From Cohaesibacter sp. (lineage in GTDB: Bacteria > Pseudomonadota > Alphaproteobacteria > Rhizobiales > Cohaesibacteraceae): DNA of 64,000 bases. The notes under the pieces were generated by a model. It had not been told where the DNA came from, made no database searches, and saw nothing but the letters and a program-made list of their open reading frames with translations. The position numbers and the translations under genes are program-made. Location of the stretch: positions 62,001 to 126,000 of the forward strand of contig JAOAQZ010000020.1 of the NCBI GenBank assembly GCA_025210795.1, read 5' to 3'. Positions 1-9,028 of the stretch are shown here, piece after piece. Within the stretch, counting starts at the first letter, position 1. Each line of letters opens with the position of its first letter.

Positions 1-849
1 GTCATAACCCCCATTGCGCGCGATCATGAGGAATATCTGGGCAATAGCCTGCCTTTGATCGCCCGCGAGAAGGCTGGCATCTTTAAAAAATCAGTGCCCG
101 CAATCGTCGGCCTGCAAGAAGATGAAGTCCGCGATACGTTAGAGCAGGAAGCTGCAAAAAAGCGAACCGGTCCCCTCTCAATCGCCGGACAAGACTGGAT
201 GGTGTATGAGGAGCATGGTCGCCTTATTTTTCAGGATGAAACCGGCCTTCTTGATCTGCCTTTGCCGCGCCTATTGGGCCATCACCAGCAACAAAATGCA
301 GGCATGGCCATCGCGGCTTTGCGCATGCTGGCGCGAGAGGGAAAGATCCCGCTTTCGGACGATGCCATTTTGCAGGGCCTTCAAACAGTAGACTGGCCCG
401 CCCGCCTTCAAAAACTATCCGGCGGCACCCTGTTCGATTTGGTCCCGAAAGGAGCCGAGCTTTGGCTGGATGGTGGTCATAACCCTCAGGCAGGCCAGGC
501 TCTTGCCGCCGCTCTTGCCGATCTTGAAGATCGCTCTCCCCGCCCGCTCCATATGATTGTCGGCATGCTGAAAACCAAAGACCCGACAGGCTATTTTGCC
601 GCTTTCAAAGGCCTTGCACGGGATGTCATTACCGTGCCGGTGAAAAGCCAGCCCAACGGACAGGATCCGGTCGCTTTGGCAGGCCTTGCTATGGAAGCAG
701 GCGTGCCTGCATCAGCTGCCGCTTCGGTGCAAGATGCGCTTAAAAAACTGGCGCTGATCCCGCGTGAAGCGCCGCCCCGTATTTTGATTGCTGGATCGCT
801 TTATCTGGCGGGCGAAGTGCTAACCGAGAATGGAACCGCTCCCGAGTAA
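1..849 (+). CDS. folC: Bifunctional folylpolyglutamate synthase/dihydrofolate synthase, C-terminal part
   Basis: The reading frame is open from base 1, so the 5' end lies outside the window; 282 residues are visible. FolC ligates glutamate to dihydropteroate and to folates with ATP in the cytoplasm. Family marks seen are a HEEYLG segment followed by EKAGIFK near the new N-terminus, the LGHHQQQNAGMA region, a DGGHNPQA motif at the start of the C-terminal Rossmann-like domain, and a closing AGSLYLAGEVL. Neighbours: it converges on trxA, and a shared hairpin terminator lies between them. In related genomes folC commonly lies beside trxA and addAB, which agrees with the order here. Nothing looks broken; only the window edge truncates it. 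Confidence 0.95.
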   Translation, partial: VITPIARDHEEYLGNSLPLIAREKAGIFKKSVPAIVGLQEDEVRDTLEQEAAKKRTGPLSIAGQDWMVYEEHGRLIFQDETGLLDLPLPRLLGHHQQQNAGMAIAALRMLAREGKIPLSDDAILQGLQTVDWPARLQKLSGGTLFDLVPKGAELWLDGGHNPQAGQALAAALADLEDRSPRPLHMIVGMLKTKDPTGYFAAFKGLARDVITVPVKSQPNGQDPVALAGLAMEAGVPASAAASVQDALKKLALIPREAPPRILIAGSLYLAGEVLTENGTAPE

Positions 850-867
850 AAATTTAGCTGGCAAAAA

Positions 868-900
868 GAAACCCCGCTCTCAGCTAAGAGGCGGGGTTTC
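868..900. terminator. Bidirectional hairpin terminator between folC and trxA
   Basis: The arms GAAACCCCGCTCT and AGAGGCGGGGTTTC pair with one bulge around a 6-nt loop. On the minus strand the hairpin is followed by a run of T, so it ends trxA; on the plus strand the T-rich tail is weaker but can serve folC. Confidence 0.8.
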
Positions 901-925
901 TTGTCTCAATTATGGAGAAAAAGGC

Positions 926-1243
926 TTATTTGCCGGTTTCAATCCACTTGATCAGGTCGTTTTTAGGAGCGGCACCCACTTTCATGGCAACAGCCTCACC
1001 GCCTTTGAACAGAAGCAAAGTCGGGATAGAGCGAACGCCGAACTGGGCAGCAGTGTTCGGGTTTTCGTCAACATTGACTTTAACCACTTTCACGCTACCG
1101 GCTTTCTCGGTATCAATTTCGTCCAGAATAGGCGCAATCATTTTACAAGGGCCACACCATTCTGCCCAAAAGTCAACAACAACAGGAACATCCGCGTTGA
1201 TTTCAGATGCGAAATTCGCATCGGTCGCATTCACAATAGCCAT
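926..1243 (-). CDS. trxA: Thioredoxin 1
   Basis: Cytoplasmic dithiol-disulfide oxidoreductase of 105 residues, the usual thioredoxin length. The active site WCGPC is at residues 29-33, preceded by the FWAEW strand, and the cis-proline region RSIPTLLLF follows near residue 72. The ATG at 1243 is chosen over a TTG one codon upstream because a GAGG ribosome site lies about 8 nt before it. The gene is downstream of addA on the same strand, separated by about 157 bp that contain a long inverted repeat, so it probably has its own promoter. Its 3' end is at the terminator shared with folC. Confidence 0.97.
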   Translation of the reverse strand: MAIVNATDANFASEINADVPVVVDFWAEWCGPCKMIAPILDEIDTEKAGSVKVVKVNVDENPNTAAQFGVRSIPTLLLFKGGEAVAMKVGAAPKNDLIKWIETGK

Positions 1244-1319
1244 CAATTTGCCTCGTAAGGTTGGCCTGCCCTGAAACTCACCACCAGGACGGCTGGCTTA
1301 ATACCGAAGGTTTGAAATA

Positions 1320-1347
1320 TCTATATTCGTTGAATTGTGAATATAGA
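1320..1347. promoter_or_regulatory. Long inverted repeat upstream of trxA
   Basis: TCTATATTC (1320-1328) and GAATATAGA (1339-1347) form a perfect 9-bp inverted repeat with a 10-nt spacer, in the only gap between addA and trxA. It has no T-run, so an operator or a 5' UTR hairpin for trxA is more likely than a terminator. Function is inferred from position only. Confidence 0.4.
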
Positions 1348-1400
1348 CCTGTTGCCTTGAAAGTAGGTACTCCCACCCACTTCGTCAAGATGAAGAAGTG

Positions 1401-4400
1401 TCATCTTACCCCAATGTGATCAAGCGCATTTTGTCGCTGATGGGCGCTGACCTCTCTCAATTCTGGACCGGATGTCCATAACAGGATTGTTTTCAGTGCC
1501 TTACCGGGATAGAGCGGTTCAAGCAAGTGCGCATAGAGCGCCATCTGAATTTGATATTCAGTGGGAATATCAGCATCACTTTGTGGGATTTGGCGGTTGG
1601 TTTTGTAGTCAAGCACGAGAATCGTATCGTCCTTGATGACCAGCCGGTCAACCTGTCCTGATACATCTCTTGGGCCTTGCTCTGTCTCAACCCATCCTGC
1701 AAGCGACACTTCTGCCTGACTACTAGGGTCAAAGAGGGCAGAGAAATCGGGATGTTGCAAGACGCTTAGCGCCTCTTCAAGCAAGGCTTGGTGGGCGTTG
1801 GGCTCCATATCCGGGGCAAGGCGCGCCAGATAGGCAAGGCCGCGCATCTGCCATTCATCCTGAGGGATCATGGGCAAATGCTCAAACAGGGTATGGAGCA
1901 AGGTGCCGCGCCTGCGCGGCTCCCATTCATAGGTGCTGCTTGCTTGCATCGGGCCAGCAAGGCCAGGGGCTCTCTCTTCTGCCAGATCGGCAGCTTTTGA
2001 AGGTTGCAGGGCTGGAAGGCGTACCTCTTCGGCGTCTGCTGGTACATGAAACCAGTCTGGCAAATGGGCGGGTGCGCTGGGGGCAAGCAGCCCTATGCTT
2101 TCATCTGCCTCGCGGGGGCTAAAATCCTGCGCAAGCTCCCAGCGCAAAATATCGCCGCCAGTTACCGGATGTTTTACGCTTTTGGCATCCTCTTTCAGCC
2201 GGTTTGACATAATATTATACCAGCACTTATCCGCCGGTCCGCTTTTGCCGGTATAGCCGCATAAATAGAGCCGGTCTTCGGCCCGCGTCATGCCCACATA
2301 AAGAAGGCGCAGATATTCTTCCTCGGCCTTTTGGTCAAGCTCTGTAAGGCTGGCAGAGACTTGGGCTGGCTGGTCGGCCCTTGCTCCTTTCCAAGCCATA
2401 AGATCGGCGCTTTGGCCTTTGGCGGCCAAGGTGACCAAATGGGGGTGATGGCGTGGATTGGCGGGCTTGCCGGTGCCATCCACCAAAAAGACAATGGGAG
2501 CTTCAAGCCCTTTAGAGCCATGCACGGTCATCACGCGGATCTGGTTCTCCGCCGCACCCATATCGCGCTTGATCTCTCCCCCGCCCTGACGCATGGCCGC
2601 AAGAAAGGCTTGAAGGTTCGGGGTCTGCTTCTTTTCAAAATCCAGAGCGCGGGATAGCAATTCGTCAATCACCTCATCGGCTTCCGGCCCCAGTCGTTCA
2701 ATAAAGGCAGCGCGCTTGCCTCCCGGCCCTAAAAGCTGGGCGTAAAAATCAAAAGGAGGCTGGAAATCAATTTTCTTTTGCCATTCGCGAAGCTGGGAAA
2801 ATGTCCGGCCAAATAGGGTCTGGGGGTCGCGCTCATAGGCAAGGCGCAGCAGATCCCACAGGGATGTGTCACGCTTCTTCGCCCCGTCCGGCACTTTGGC
2901 CAGCTCAAAAAGCTGATCTTCGCTAAAGTCAAAGAGCGGGCTTTTAAGCACACATGCCAGAGACAGATCATCTTGCGGCAGCAGCATAACATCACCTAAG
3001 GAGAGCAGATCCATAATGGCAATATGATCAAGCAGCGCCAAACGGTCAGCACCGGCCACAGGCAGCCCCGCTTCTTTAAGCGCTCTGTTTACCGCATTGA
3101 CAAAGCCGCCACGCTTGCGCACCAAAATGAGCACATCCCCCGGGGTGATCCGCTTGCCCGATCCGGCAAGATGCTCGCCTCGATCAATCCAGTCCTTAAT
3201 GGTGGCTGCAATATCGCGCGCCAGCTGAACGGGCGGGCTGGCATCGGTCTGGGCATCAAGCGGAGCGGCCCAGTCTTCCTGCTCTTCCTGCTCGGATGGC
3301 AGAAGCAGCGGCCAAAGCTCCACAAGACCGGGGTCGCGATGGCGAATGGCCTCATGCACGGTTGGCTCATTGTCAGCAGTGAGGGCATGATATTGATCCT
3401 GCTGGCTGAAAACCTGATCCACGGCTTTGAGAATATGCGGGGTCGAGCGGAAGGAGAGCTGCAAATCAATCTTGTGAAAGGGTTTTTGCGCTTGCTCTGC
3501 GCGGCCTGCAAAAAAGCTGCGCATGTCGGCGAACCATTTAGGCTCGGCCCCTTGGAAACTATAGATGGACTGCTTTTCATCCCCCACGGCAAAGATGGTA
3601 CGCTCGGTCGCGCGCTGACTGTCGCCAACAAAAAATTCCTCGCCAAGTCGCTGGATGATCTCCCATTGCCGCGGATTGGTGTCCTGCGCCTCATCCACGA
3701 GAATATGATCAATGCCCTGATCAAGCTTGTAATGCACCCAAGCGGCGGCATTGACCGGTTTTAAAAGGTCAGCGGCTTTGATGATCAGGTCATCAAAATC
3801 CATCAAACCGCGTGCAGTTTTGGCGCGCTCATAATGACCAATCACCCCTTCAGCGAGAATAAAGAGCGAGCGGCTGCCCGCAAGGGTCAATATGCTCTTG
3901 CGGCGTTCGGCCAGTGCATCCAGCCGATCCTGCTCACGCGCAATGGTCCCTTCAAGGGATGGTTCTGCGGTCAGCATTTTCTTGGACGCGGTAAAGCTGA
4001 GGGACTTGGCCGCGCCATCCTTTTTGCGAAAGAACTGAAGCCAGTCCCGCACGCGCAATGCCGGATCTGTATGAGAGAGAATAGCCCGCAATAAAGCTGC
4101 CTGATCTTTGTCGCGCTTGCCGCCTCCTTCAAACAGATCAGCAAGCTGTGCCAGATAGTCAGGGCTGAAATGAGGGCTTGGCACAAACTCTTTTTGCAAG
4201 GCCTCAAGGCTGTCATTGGGGGCAATGCCCAGCGTCGCGGCCAAATGGGAAAGTGCCGCTTCAATGCCGGTCGCGCCCATATCGTCATCCATCGCTGACG
4301 AATTATGGGCGGATGGATCTTGCGGGCAATTCGCTCCGCTACTTTCTATGAAGCGGCCAAACCCTTCGCGGTTGCGGATGAGGCTGGCAAGGGCTGCGCG

Positions 4401-4979
4401 AATATCCATATCGCCCATGCTGCCGATCAGGTGGTCAAGCGCTTTGGTCCAATCTGTTCGTGTTTGTGTGCGAGCGGCGGTCAGGACATAGCCCAAGGCC
4501 TTGTCCAGCATTTCGGCGGCCAGTTGCTCATCCAGAATTTCAAAATGGGCTGGCACATTGGCTTCAAGCGGGAACTGGTGCAAAAGCCGCTCGGCAAATG
4601 CATGGATGGTCTGGATTTTAAGCCCGCCGGGTGTCTCTAGCGCCCGCGCAAACAGCCGTCGGGCACGGGCCTGTTCCTCATCACTTGCGGGCCTGCCTTC
4701 CAGCTCATGGAGAATTTCGCCAAGCTTGGTATCATCAAGGCTGGTCCATTCGGAAAGACGCTGAAAAACCCGGTTCGCCATTTCCGCCGCCGCTGCCTTG
4801 GTAAAGGTAAGGCACAGGATGCGGGAGGGATCGGTGCCTGCGAGCAACAGGCGAATAACCCGCTGGGACAAAACAAAGGTCTTGCCAGAGCCCGCATTGG
4901 CGCTCACCCAAGAGGAGCGATAGGGATCGGACGCCAAGGCTTGGGCCGAGCGTGTGGTTTCAGGGATTTGAAAAACCAT
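1401..4979 (-). CDS. addA: AddA helicase-nuclease subunit (double-strand break repair)
   Basis: Large subunit (1192 residues) of the AddAB helicase-nuclease, which resects double-strand ends and prepares them for RecA loading. The UvrD-like Walker A ANAGSGKT is at residues 27-34, the Walker B region ILVDEAQDTNP near 430, then QSIYSFQGA and the late helicase motif MTVHGSKGLEAP. The C-terminal RecB-type nuclease motif ILVLDYKTN is near residue 1120. This is the normal length and order for alphaproteobacterial AddA. The start lies 2 nt after the addB stop, so translation is probably coupled. No key residue appears lost. Confidence 0.97.
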   Translation of the reverse strand: MVFQIPETTRSAQALASDPYRSSWVSANAGSGKTFVLSQRVIRLLLAGTDPSRILCLTFTKAAAAEMANRVFQRLSEWTSLDDTKLGEILHELEGRPASDEEQARARRLFARALETPGGLKIQTIHAFAERLLHQFPLEANVPAHFEILDEQLAAEMLDKALGYVLTAARTQTRTDWTKALDHLIGSMGDMDIRAALASLIRNREGFGRFIESSGANCPQDPSAHNSSAMDDDMGATGIEAALSHLAATLGIAPNDSLEALQKEFVPSPHFSPDYLAQLADLFEGGGKRDKDQAALLRAILSHTDPALRVRDWLQFFRKKDGAAKSLSFTASKKMLTAEPSLEGTIAREQDRLDALAERRKSILTLAGSRSLFILAEGVIGHYERAKTARGLMDFDDLIIKAADLLKPVNAAAWVHYKLDQGIDHILVDEAQDTNPRQWEIIQRLGEEFFVGDSQRATERTIFAVGDEKQSIYSFQGAEPKWFADMRSFFAGRAEQAQKPFHKIDLQLSFRSTPHILKAVDQVFSQQDQYHALTADNEPTVHEAIRHRDPGLVELWPLLLPSEQEEQEDWAAPLDAQTDASPPVQLARDIAATIKDWIDRGEHLAGSGKRITPGDVLILVRKRGGFVNAVNRALKEAGLPVAGADRLALLDHIAIMDLLSLGDVMLLPQDDLSLACVLKSPLFDFSEDQLFELAKVPDGAKKRDTSLWDLLRLAYERDPQTLFGRTFSQLREWQKKIDFQPPFDFYAQLLGPGGKRAAFIERLGPEADEVIDELLSRALDFEKKQTPNLQAFLAAMRQGGGEIKRDMGAAENQIRVMTVHGSKGLEAPIVFLVDGTGKPANPRHHPHLVTLAAKGQSADLMAWKGARADQPAQVSASLTELDQKAEEEYLRLLYVGMTRAEDRLYLCGYTGKSGPADKCWYNIMSNRLKEDAKSVKHPVTGGDILRWELAQDFSPREADESIGLLAPSAPAHLPDWFHVPADAEEVRLPALQPSKAADLAEERAPGLAGPMQASSTYEWEPRRRGTLLHTLFEHLPMIPQDEWQMRGLAYLARLAPDMEPNAHQALLEEALSVLQHPDFSALFDPSSQAEVSLAGWVETEQGPRDVSGQVDRLVIKDDTILVLDYKTNRQIPQSDADIPTEYQIQMALYAHLLEPLYPGKALKTILLWTSGPELREVSAHQRQNALDHIGVR

Positions 4980-4981
4980 CG

Positions 4982-7900
4982 TCAGTCCTCCCCCTCACTT
5001 TGCATGGACCATTCCTTGACGCGGGCCAAATGATCAAACGGGCTTTCAAACCGCTCGAACATCGGGCGAGCACGGGACTGGTAGCCCTGATCGGGCTTGT
5101 CATAGGCCGTGATCAGCGCCAAGAGGCGTTTTCCAATAAGCTCGACAATATCTTCGGCGGCATAATCTTTCTCAATGCCGCTTTTAATCTCGCCTGCTGT
5201 CCGGCCGCCTGAAAGCTTGATCCAGGCCATATCGGAGACTTCGATATTGGGCGGAATATCCTTAAAGCCGCCAAGCTTGGCCATATAGGCTTCCAGCGCC
5301 AATTGCGGCGCAAACCCCGGTAACACCTGCTTGGCAGAAGGGGGCTGACCGGTTTTGAAATCAATCACCGACAATGTGCCATCTTTAAGAATATCAAGCC
5401 GGTCAGCGCGGCCGCGCAGCTCGAAAGGGGCGTGGGCCATATCAAGCACCACGCCGCCGCCAATCTCGGCAAAGCGGCTGGCGGTTTGCTCATCACGCCG
5501 GGCTTCCCAATCAAAGATGAACCAATGGGCAATGCGCTCAAAGCGTGGCCACCAGAAAGCAAGAAGATCGGGGAAATTCTCCATGCGTGCAAACTCTTCG
5601 CGGCCAATCTCAAGCAGCCGCTCATAGGCGCGATGATCAAAGGCTCTATCCCATTCTTGGGTAAAGCGTCCGAGTGCTTCGTGAATGATCGAGCCTTTCT
5701 CTGCCCCACCCGGCGGCAGGCCAATGCCGTCAAGCGCCCGAAGGCCCAAGACATGGCGCGCATAAAGCGCATAAGGATCGCGCACCCATGTTTCAATCTC
5801 GGTAACGGACAACGAGCGTGGGCGTCGATCAAGGGCGGGCTTGGGATTGGGCCGGGGAATAAGGCGGGCATCTCCCGGGGCATCCAGCTCCTTGGCCCAG
5901 CGCTCATATTTGGCGCCTCGGGCCGCCATGGCCCTGCTGGCCTCTTCCCCCGCCACCGCTTGCAGGCGCAAGAGCCAGCGACTGGGAACGGTCGGGGAGC
6001 CTGCCATTTTTTCAGCGCGCAGCAAGATCACTTCACGCCGTCCCATCCCTTGGGCAAAATCGTGAGCGGCAAGCCCTGTCCGCCGCTCGGGCGGTTCCAG
6101 CTTCATACCTGCGCGCATAGGGCGGGATAGCCAGGCATCGGACTTGGTCTGGGCAGGCCAAGAGCCTTCATTAAGCCCGCCAATCACCACCCGGTCCACA
6201 TCAAGAAGCCGCGCTTCCAGCGTGCCGAGCAATTGAAGACGCGGGTGGGCAGAGCTGGGGGACAGGACGGTCTCGCCCGACATCATGGCAACGAGAAAGG
6301 GCGCAAGATCAGTGCCGCTTAGCAATATGCCATCAGAAGATTGTTGCGTGGCCCGCTCAAAGAAGCTGCGAATAGCCCGGCCTGCGGCCTCGTCATAAAG
6401 ACGCTGGGGGCTCTTTTCTTCATCCAAAGCAACCGCTTCGGCCATGGCGATAAGATCTGCCATCCATAAAGAAAGTGGCAGAGGTTCGGCGGCTTGTAAT
6501 CTGGCCTCAAGCGGAGCAAAGGCTGCCTGAAGACGCTCAAGAAGGCTTTCGGTCAAGGACCAGATTTCTGGCAGCTCTTCGCCGGTGTCCTCTTCAAGAC
6601 GCTTTGCTTTAAGGCGCTCATATTCCTTTATAAGGGGGGTAAGGCCCTTGCCAAGGCGTGGCCCGCGCAGGATTTCGGTCTCAAGAAAACGGGCAACACG
6701 GCGCACGTCACTGCGTTTCATGCCAAAGGCGGTCAGAGGATGTTTGAGAACCGCAAGTAGGGAGACAGGGGCCAGATCATCCACCAAGCATTCCAGCATC
6801 AAGCGCAGTAAGAGGGCAGGGGGCGTCTCGCCCAAGGGCATACCAGCGCTGTCTTCCACATTGATTGACCAGCGCCGAAGCTCAATCATCACCCGGCGGG
6901 CAAGGGCACGGTCTGGCGTGACCAAAGCGGCTGTCTTACCCGGCTCGGCAAGGGTCTCGCGCAAGGCAAGAGCGGCAATCCGGGCCTCTTCCTGCTCATT
7001 GGCAGCTTTGGCAAGGGCAACATCGGCAAAGGCAATCTGTCTCTCGTCGCCCATAAATGCGCCAAGAGCCTCATTCCATTTATCGGTTGTCTCTGCGGGG
7101 CGCAGAGCCTCGCTTAAAAGGCGCTCCCTTATGGAAAGGGCTTTGCCAATCTCGCCAAGAGGGCGCACATCCGCGCGCGTAAGGCCCATACCGTCAAGCA
7201 ATTGCTTAAGGTTGAATTGCGGATGGCCGGCAATGCCTTCGCCCTGCCCCTCGATCGGGTGAAGCGTGCCAATCGCCTGCCAGCTTGGCTCATCAAGGGC
7301 AAAATCGAGACCGGGTAGAATAAGAGCTCCTTGCGGATGGTTGGCAACGGCTGAGAGCAAGCGGGCCGTTGCGGGAATGGAGCCGGTCGAGCCTGCTGCA
7401 ATGACGGGGCCTTTATGGATTTTAAGGCTCTCAAGCTCCAGATCCAGCACCTCGTTGCGCCGCTCAATCGGATCAACCAGCTCACGTTCGGCCAGAATAT
7501 CGGGCCAGACTTCGGTGGCGATCTTCAAAAATTCAAGGCTCATCTGCCAGTAGGCACCATAATCCTCTGGCACGAGTGAGGACAGCAACTGCCAATCGGT
7601 CTGTTCGCGGTGAACGGCATCAATAAGAGACAGAAGATCAATGGCCAGATAGGCTGCATCAGTTGGGGTGGCCGAGACATGCAAGGCTTGCGCGGGCCCA
7701 AGCTGCAATACCGCCCGCGCCCTTGCCTGTGCCCAGCGATGCACCATCTGGGTCATGATCAGGCGGCGCTCAAGGCTATCCATCGCTGTGGGGAGGGACC
7801 AGAACCCGTCATCCGATCCGATCCCGACTTTCAGTGGCAGCAGATCTTCATCAACATCGCCAATCACATGGATGGTGGGCAGGATCAGCGCTTGCCAGCC

Positions 7901-8158
7901 GCGTTTGCGCAAATGGGTGAGAAAGGCGGCTTTCAACCCCTCAGCCGTGCGCCGGGTCGGGACATAGATAGTCACCTCGGCAAGCTGGGCAGGATCAGCA
8001 ATATCAAAGCCCTTGATAAGCTCCCCGTCGATCAGGCCATCAATCAAGGTGGTAAGAAAGGCGGCACCCGGCGGGATGGAGAAAACATTGGGGCGAAAAC
8101 GGGGGGAGGCTTCAGATGAGGAGCCGGTGCTCACGCCTGCCGCTTCAAAAAGATCCAT
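4982..8158 (-). CDS. addB: AddB subunit of the AddAB helicase-nuclease
   Basis: Partner of AddA, 1058 residues, the alphaproteobacterial AddB length. The N-terminal half is an inactivated helicase-like scaffold with the VTIYVPTRRTAEGLKAAF segment near residue 65. The C-terminal PD-(D/E)XK nuclease shows VIDFKTGQPPS near residue 931, preceded by LRGRADRLDIL with the metal-binding aspartate. The cysteines of the Fe-S staple known from Firmicutes AddB are not evident, as is usual for this branch. It lies between the MurU-like gene and addA; about 40 bp separate it from the former, so the whole minus-strand block from tsaE to addA may be one transcript. Confidence 0.95.
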   Translation of the reverse strand: MDLFEAAGVSTGSSSEASPRFRPNVFSIPPGAAFLTTLIDGLIDGELIKGFDIADPAQLAEVTIYVPTRRTAEGLKAAFLTHLRKRGWQALILPTIHVIGDVDEDLLPLKVGIGSDDGFWSLPTAMDSLERRLIMTQMVHRWAQARARAVLQLGPAQALHVSATPTDAAYLAIDLLSLIDAVHREQTDWQLLSSLVPEDYGAYWQMSLEFLKIATEVWPDILAERELVDPIERRNEVLDLELESLKIHKGPVIAAGSTGSIPATARLLSAVANHPQGALILPGLDFALDEPSWQAIGTLHPIEGQGEGIAGHPQFNLKQLLDGMGLTRADVRPLGEIGKALSIRERLLSEALRPAETTDKWNEALGAFMGDERQIAFADVALAKAANEQEEARIAALALRETLAEPGKTAALVTPDRALARRVMIELRRWSINVEDSAGMPLGETPPALLLRLMLECLVDDLAPVSLLAVLKHPLTAFGMKRSDVRRVARFLETEILRGPRLGKGLTPLIKEYERLKAKRLEEDTGEELPEIWSLTESLLERLQAAFAPLEARLQAAEPLPLSLWMADLIAMAEAVALDEEKSPQRLYDEAAGRAIRSFFERATQQSSDGILLSGTDLAPFLVAMMSGETVLSPSSAHPRLQLLGTLEARLLDVDRVVIGGLNEGSWPAQTKSDAWLSRPMRAGMKLEPPERRTGLAAHDFAQGMGRREVILLRAEKMAGSPTVPSRWLLRLQAVAGEEASRAMAARGAKYERWAKELDAPGDARLIPRPNPKPALDRRPRSLSVTEIETWVRDPYALYARHVLGLRALDGIGLPPGGAEKGSIIHEALGRFTQEWDRAFDHRAYERLLEIGREEFARMENFPDLLAFWWPRFERIAHWFIFDWEARRDEQTASRFAEIGGGVVLDMAHAPFELRGRADRLDILKDGTLSVIDFKTGQPPSAKQVLPGFAPQLALEAYMAKLGGFKDIPPNIEVSDMAWIKLSGGRTAGEIKSGIEKDYAAEDIVELIGKRLLALITAYDKPDQGYQSRARPMFERFESPFDHLARVKEWSMQSEGED

Positions 8159-8201
8159 AGCCCGCCCTTTTCATTATATGATTGCCAAGCTTTGGCCCGA
8201 T

Positions 8202-8990
8202 CTAGATCAGGCCGGTCAGCGTACTTTCGGCGATGGAGCGCTCGGCAAGCCCGATGGCTTCCGGCTCGCCCACATGCATCCATGTGCCATCCATGGATAG
8301 GCCATGAAGACGCCCCGTCTTGATCGCTTCATCAAATTGCAGATTAAGAGAATGCTTGCCGCAGGGGGCATTTGCAAACAATCTGGGATGCAAAATGGCC
8401 GCACCACTATAGACAAAGGGAGAGACAGAGCGGGCATCCCGCCGCCGAAGCCGCCCATCCTTATCCATCAAAAAATCTCCCTTTCCCTGATAGCCAACGG
8501 CATTGACGGTGGGGGAGAGCAACAAAAGGGCATCCATTGTCTCATTATCCCAATGATCGGCCAGAAGCTGCAGATTATGGGCAACCCCTTCCATCCAGAA
8601 ACTATCGGAATTGAGAAGATAAAAAGGCTCCTCGTTAAAGGCGGGCAGGGCTTTGGCAATACCGCCGCCGGTCTCCAGCAATTCGCTCCGTTCGTCAGAA
8701 ATTACGATATCCTTGCCTTGGGAAGCCGAGCGCTTGACATGCACCTCGACCAGGTCAGCAAGATAATGGACATTGACCACAATGCGCTCAACACCTGCTT
8801 CTTCGAGCTTATGAAGGGCGCGGTCAATCATGGCCTCACCGCCGACAGAGATGAGCGGCTTTGGCGTGATCGCAGATAATGGGCGCATGCGGGTGCCAAG
8901 CCCCGCGGCCAAAATCATACCCGCTTTGGGGGCATGGGCGGCCCGTGGGGCCGGAGAAAAGGAAATAGGCTTTGTTATTGTTCTTGTCAT
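8202..8990 (-). CDS. murU: Nucleotidyltransferase, MurU-like (sugar-1-phosphate nucleotidyltransferase)
   Basis: GT-A fold nucleotidyltransferase with the signature AGMILAAGLGTRMRPLS near the N-terminus and the acidic NSDSFW motif in the middle. In pseudomonads MurU adds UMP to N-acetylmuramate-1-phosphate made by the kinase AmgK, recycling cell-wall sugar to UDP-MurNAc. Here the upstream gene carries an AmgK-like phosphotransferase domain, which supports the same pairing; mannose-1-phosphate guanylyltransferase is the alternative name for this family. The ATG at 8990 gives 262 residues. A GTG at 9032 overlapping the preceding stop as GTGA would add 14 residues and fits translational coupling; I cannot decide between them. 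Substrate is inferred from context. Confidence 0.8.
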   Translation of the reverse strand: MTRTITKPISFSPAPRAAHAPKAGMILAAGLGTRMRPLSAITPKPLISVGGEAMIDRALHKLEEAGVERIVVNVHYLADLVEVHVKRSASQGKDIVISDERSELLETGGGIAKALPAFNEEPFYLLNSDSFWMEGVAHNLQLLADHWDNETMDALLLLSPTVNAVGYQGKGDFLMDKDGRLRRRDARSVSPFVYSGAAILHPRLFANAPCGKHSLNLQFDEAIKTGRLHGLSMDGTWMHVGEPEAIGLAERSIAESTLTGLI

Positions 8991-9028
8991 TTTAATATCC
9001 GTATCGTCATAAAGCGTGCAGGTCTGCG

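Noticed and set aside
3024..3764. Long plus-strand frame (246 codons) inside addA
   Set aside because: Antisense shadow of addA helicase motifs; no ribosome site or family features.
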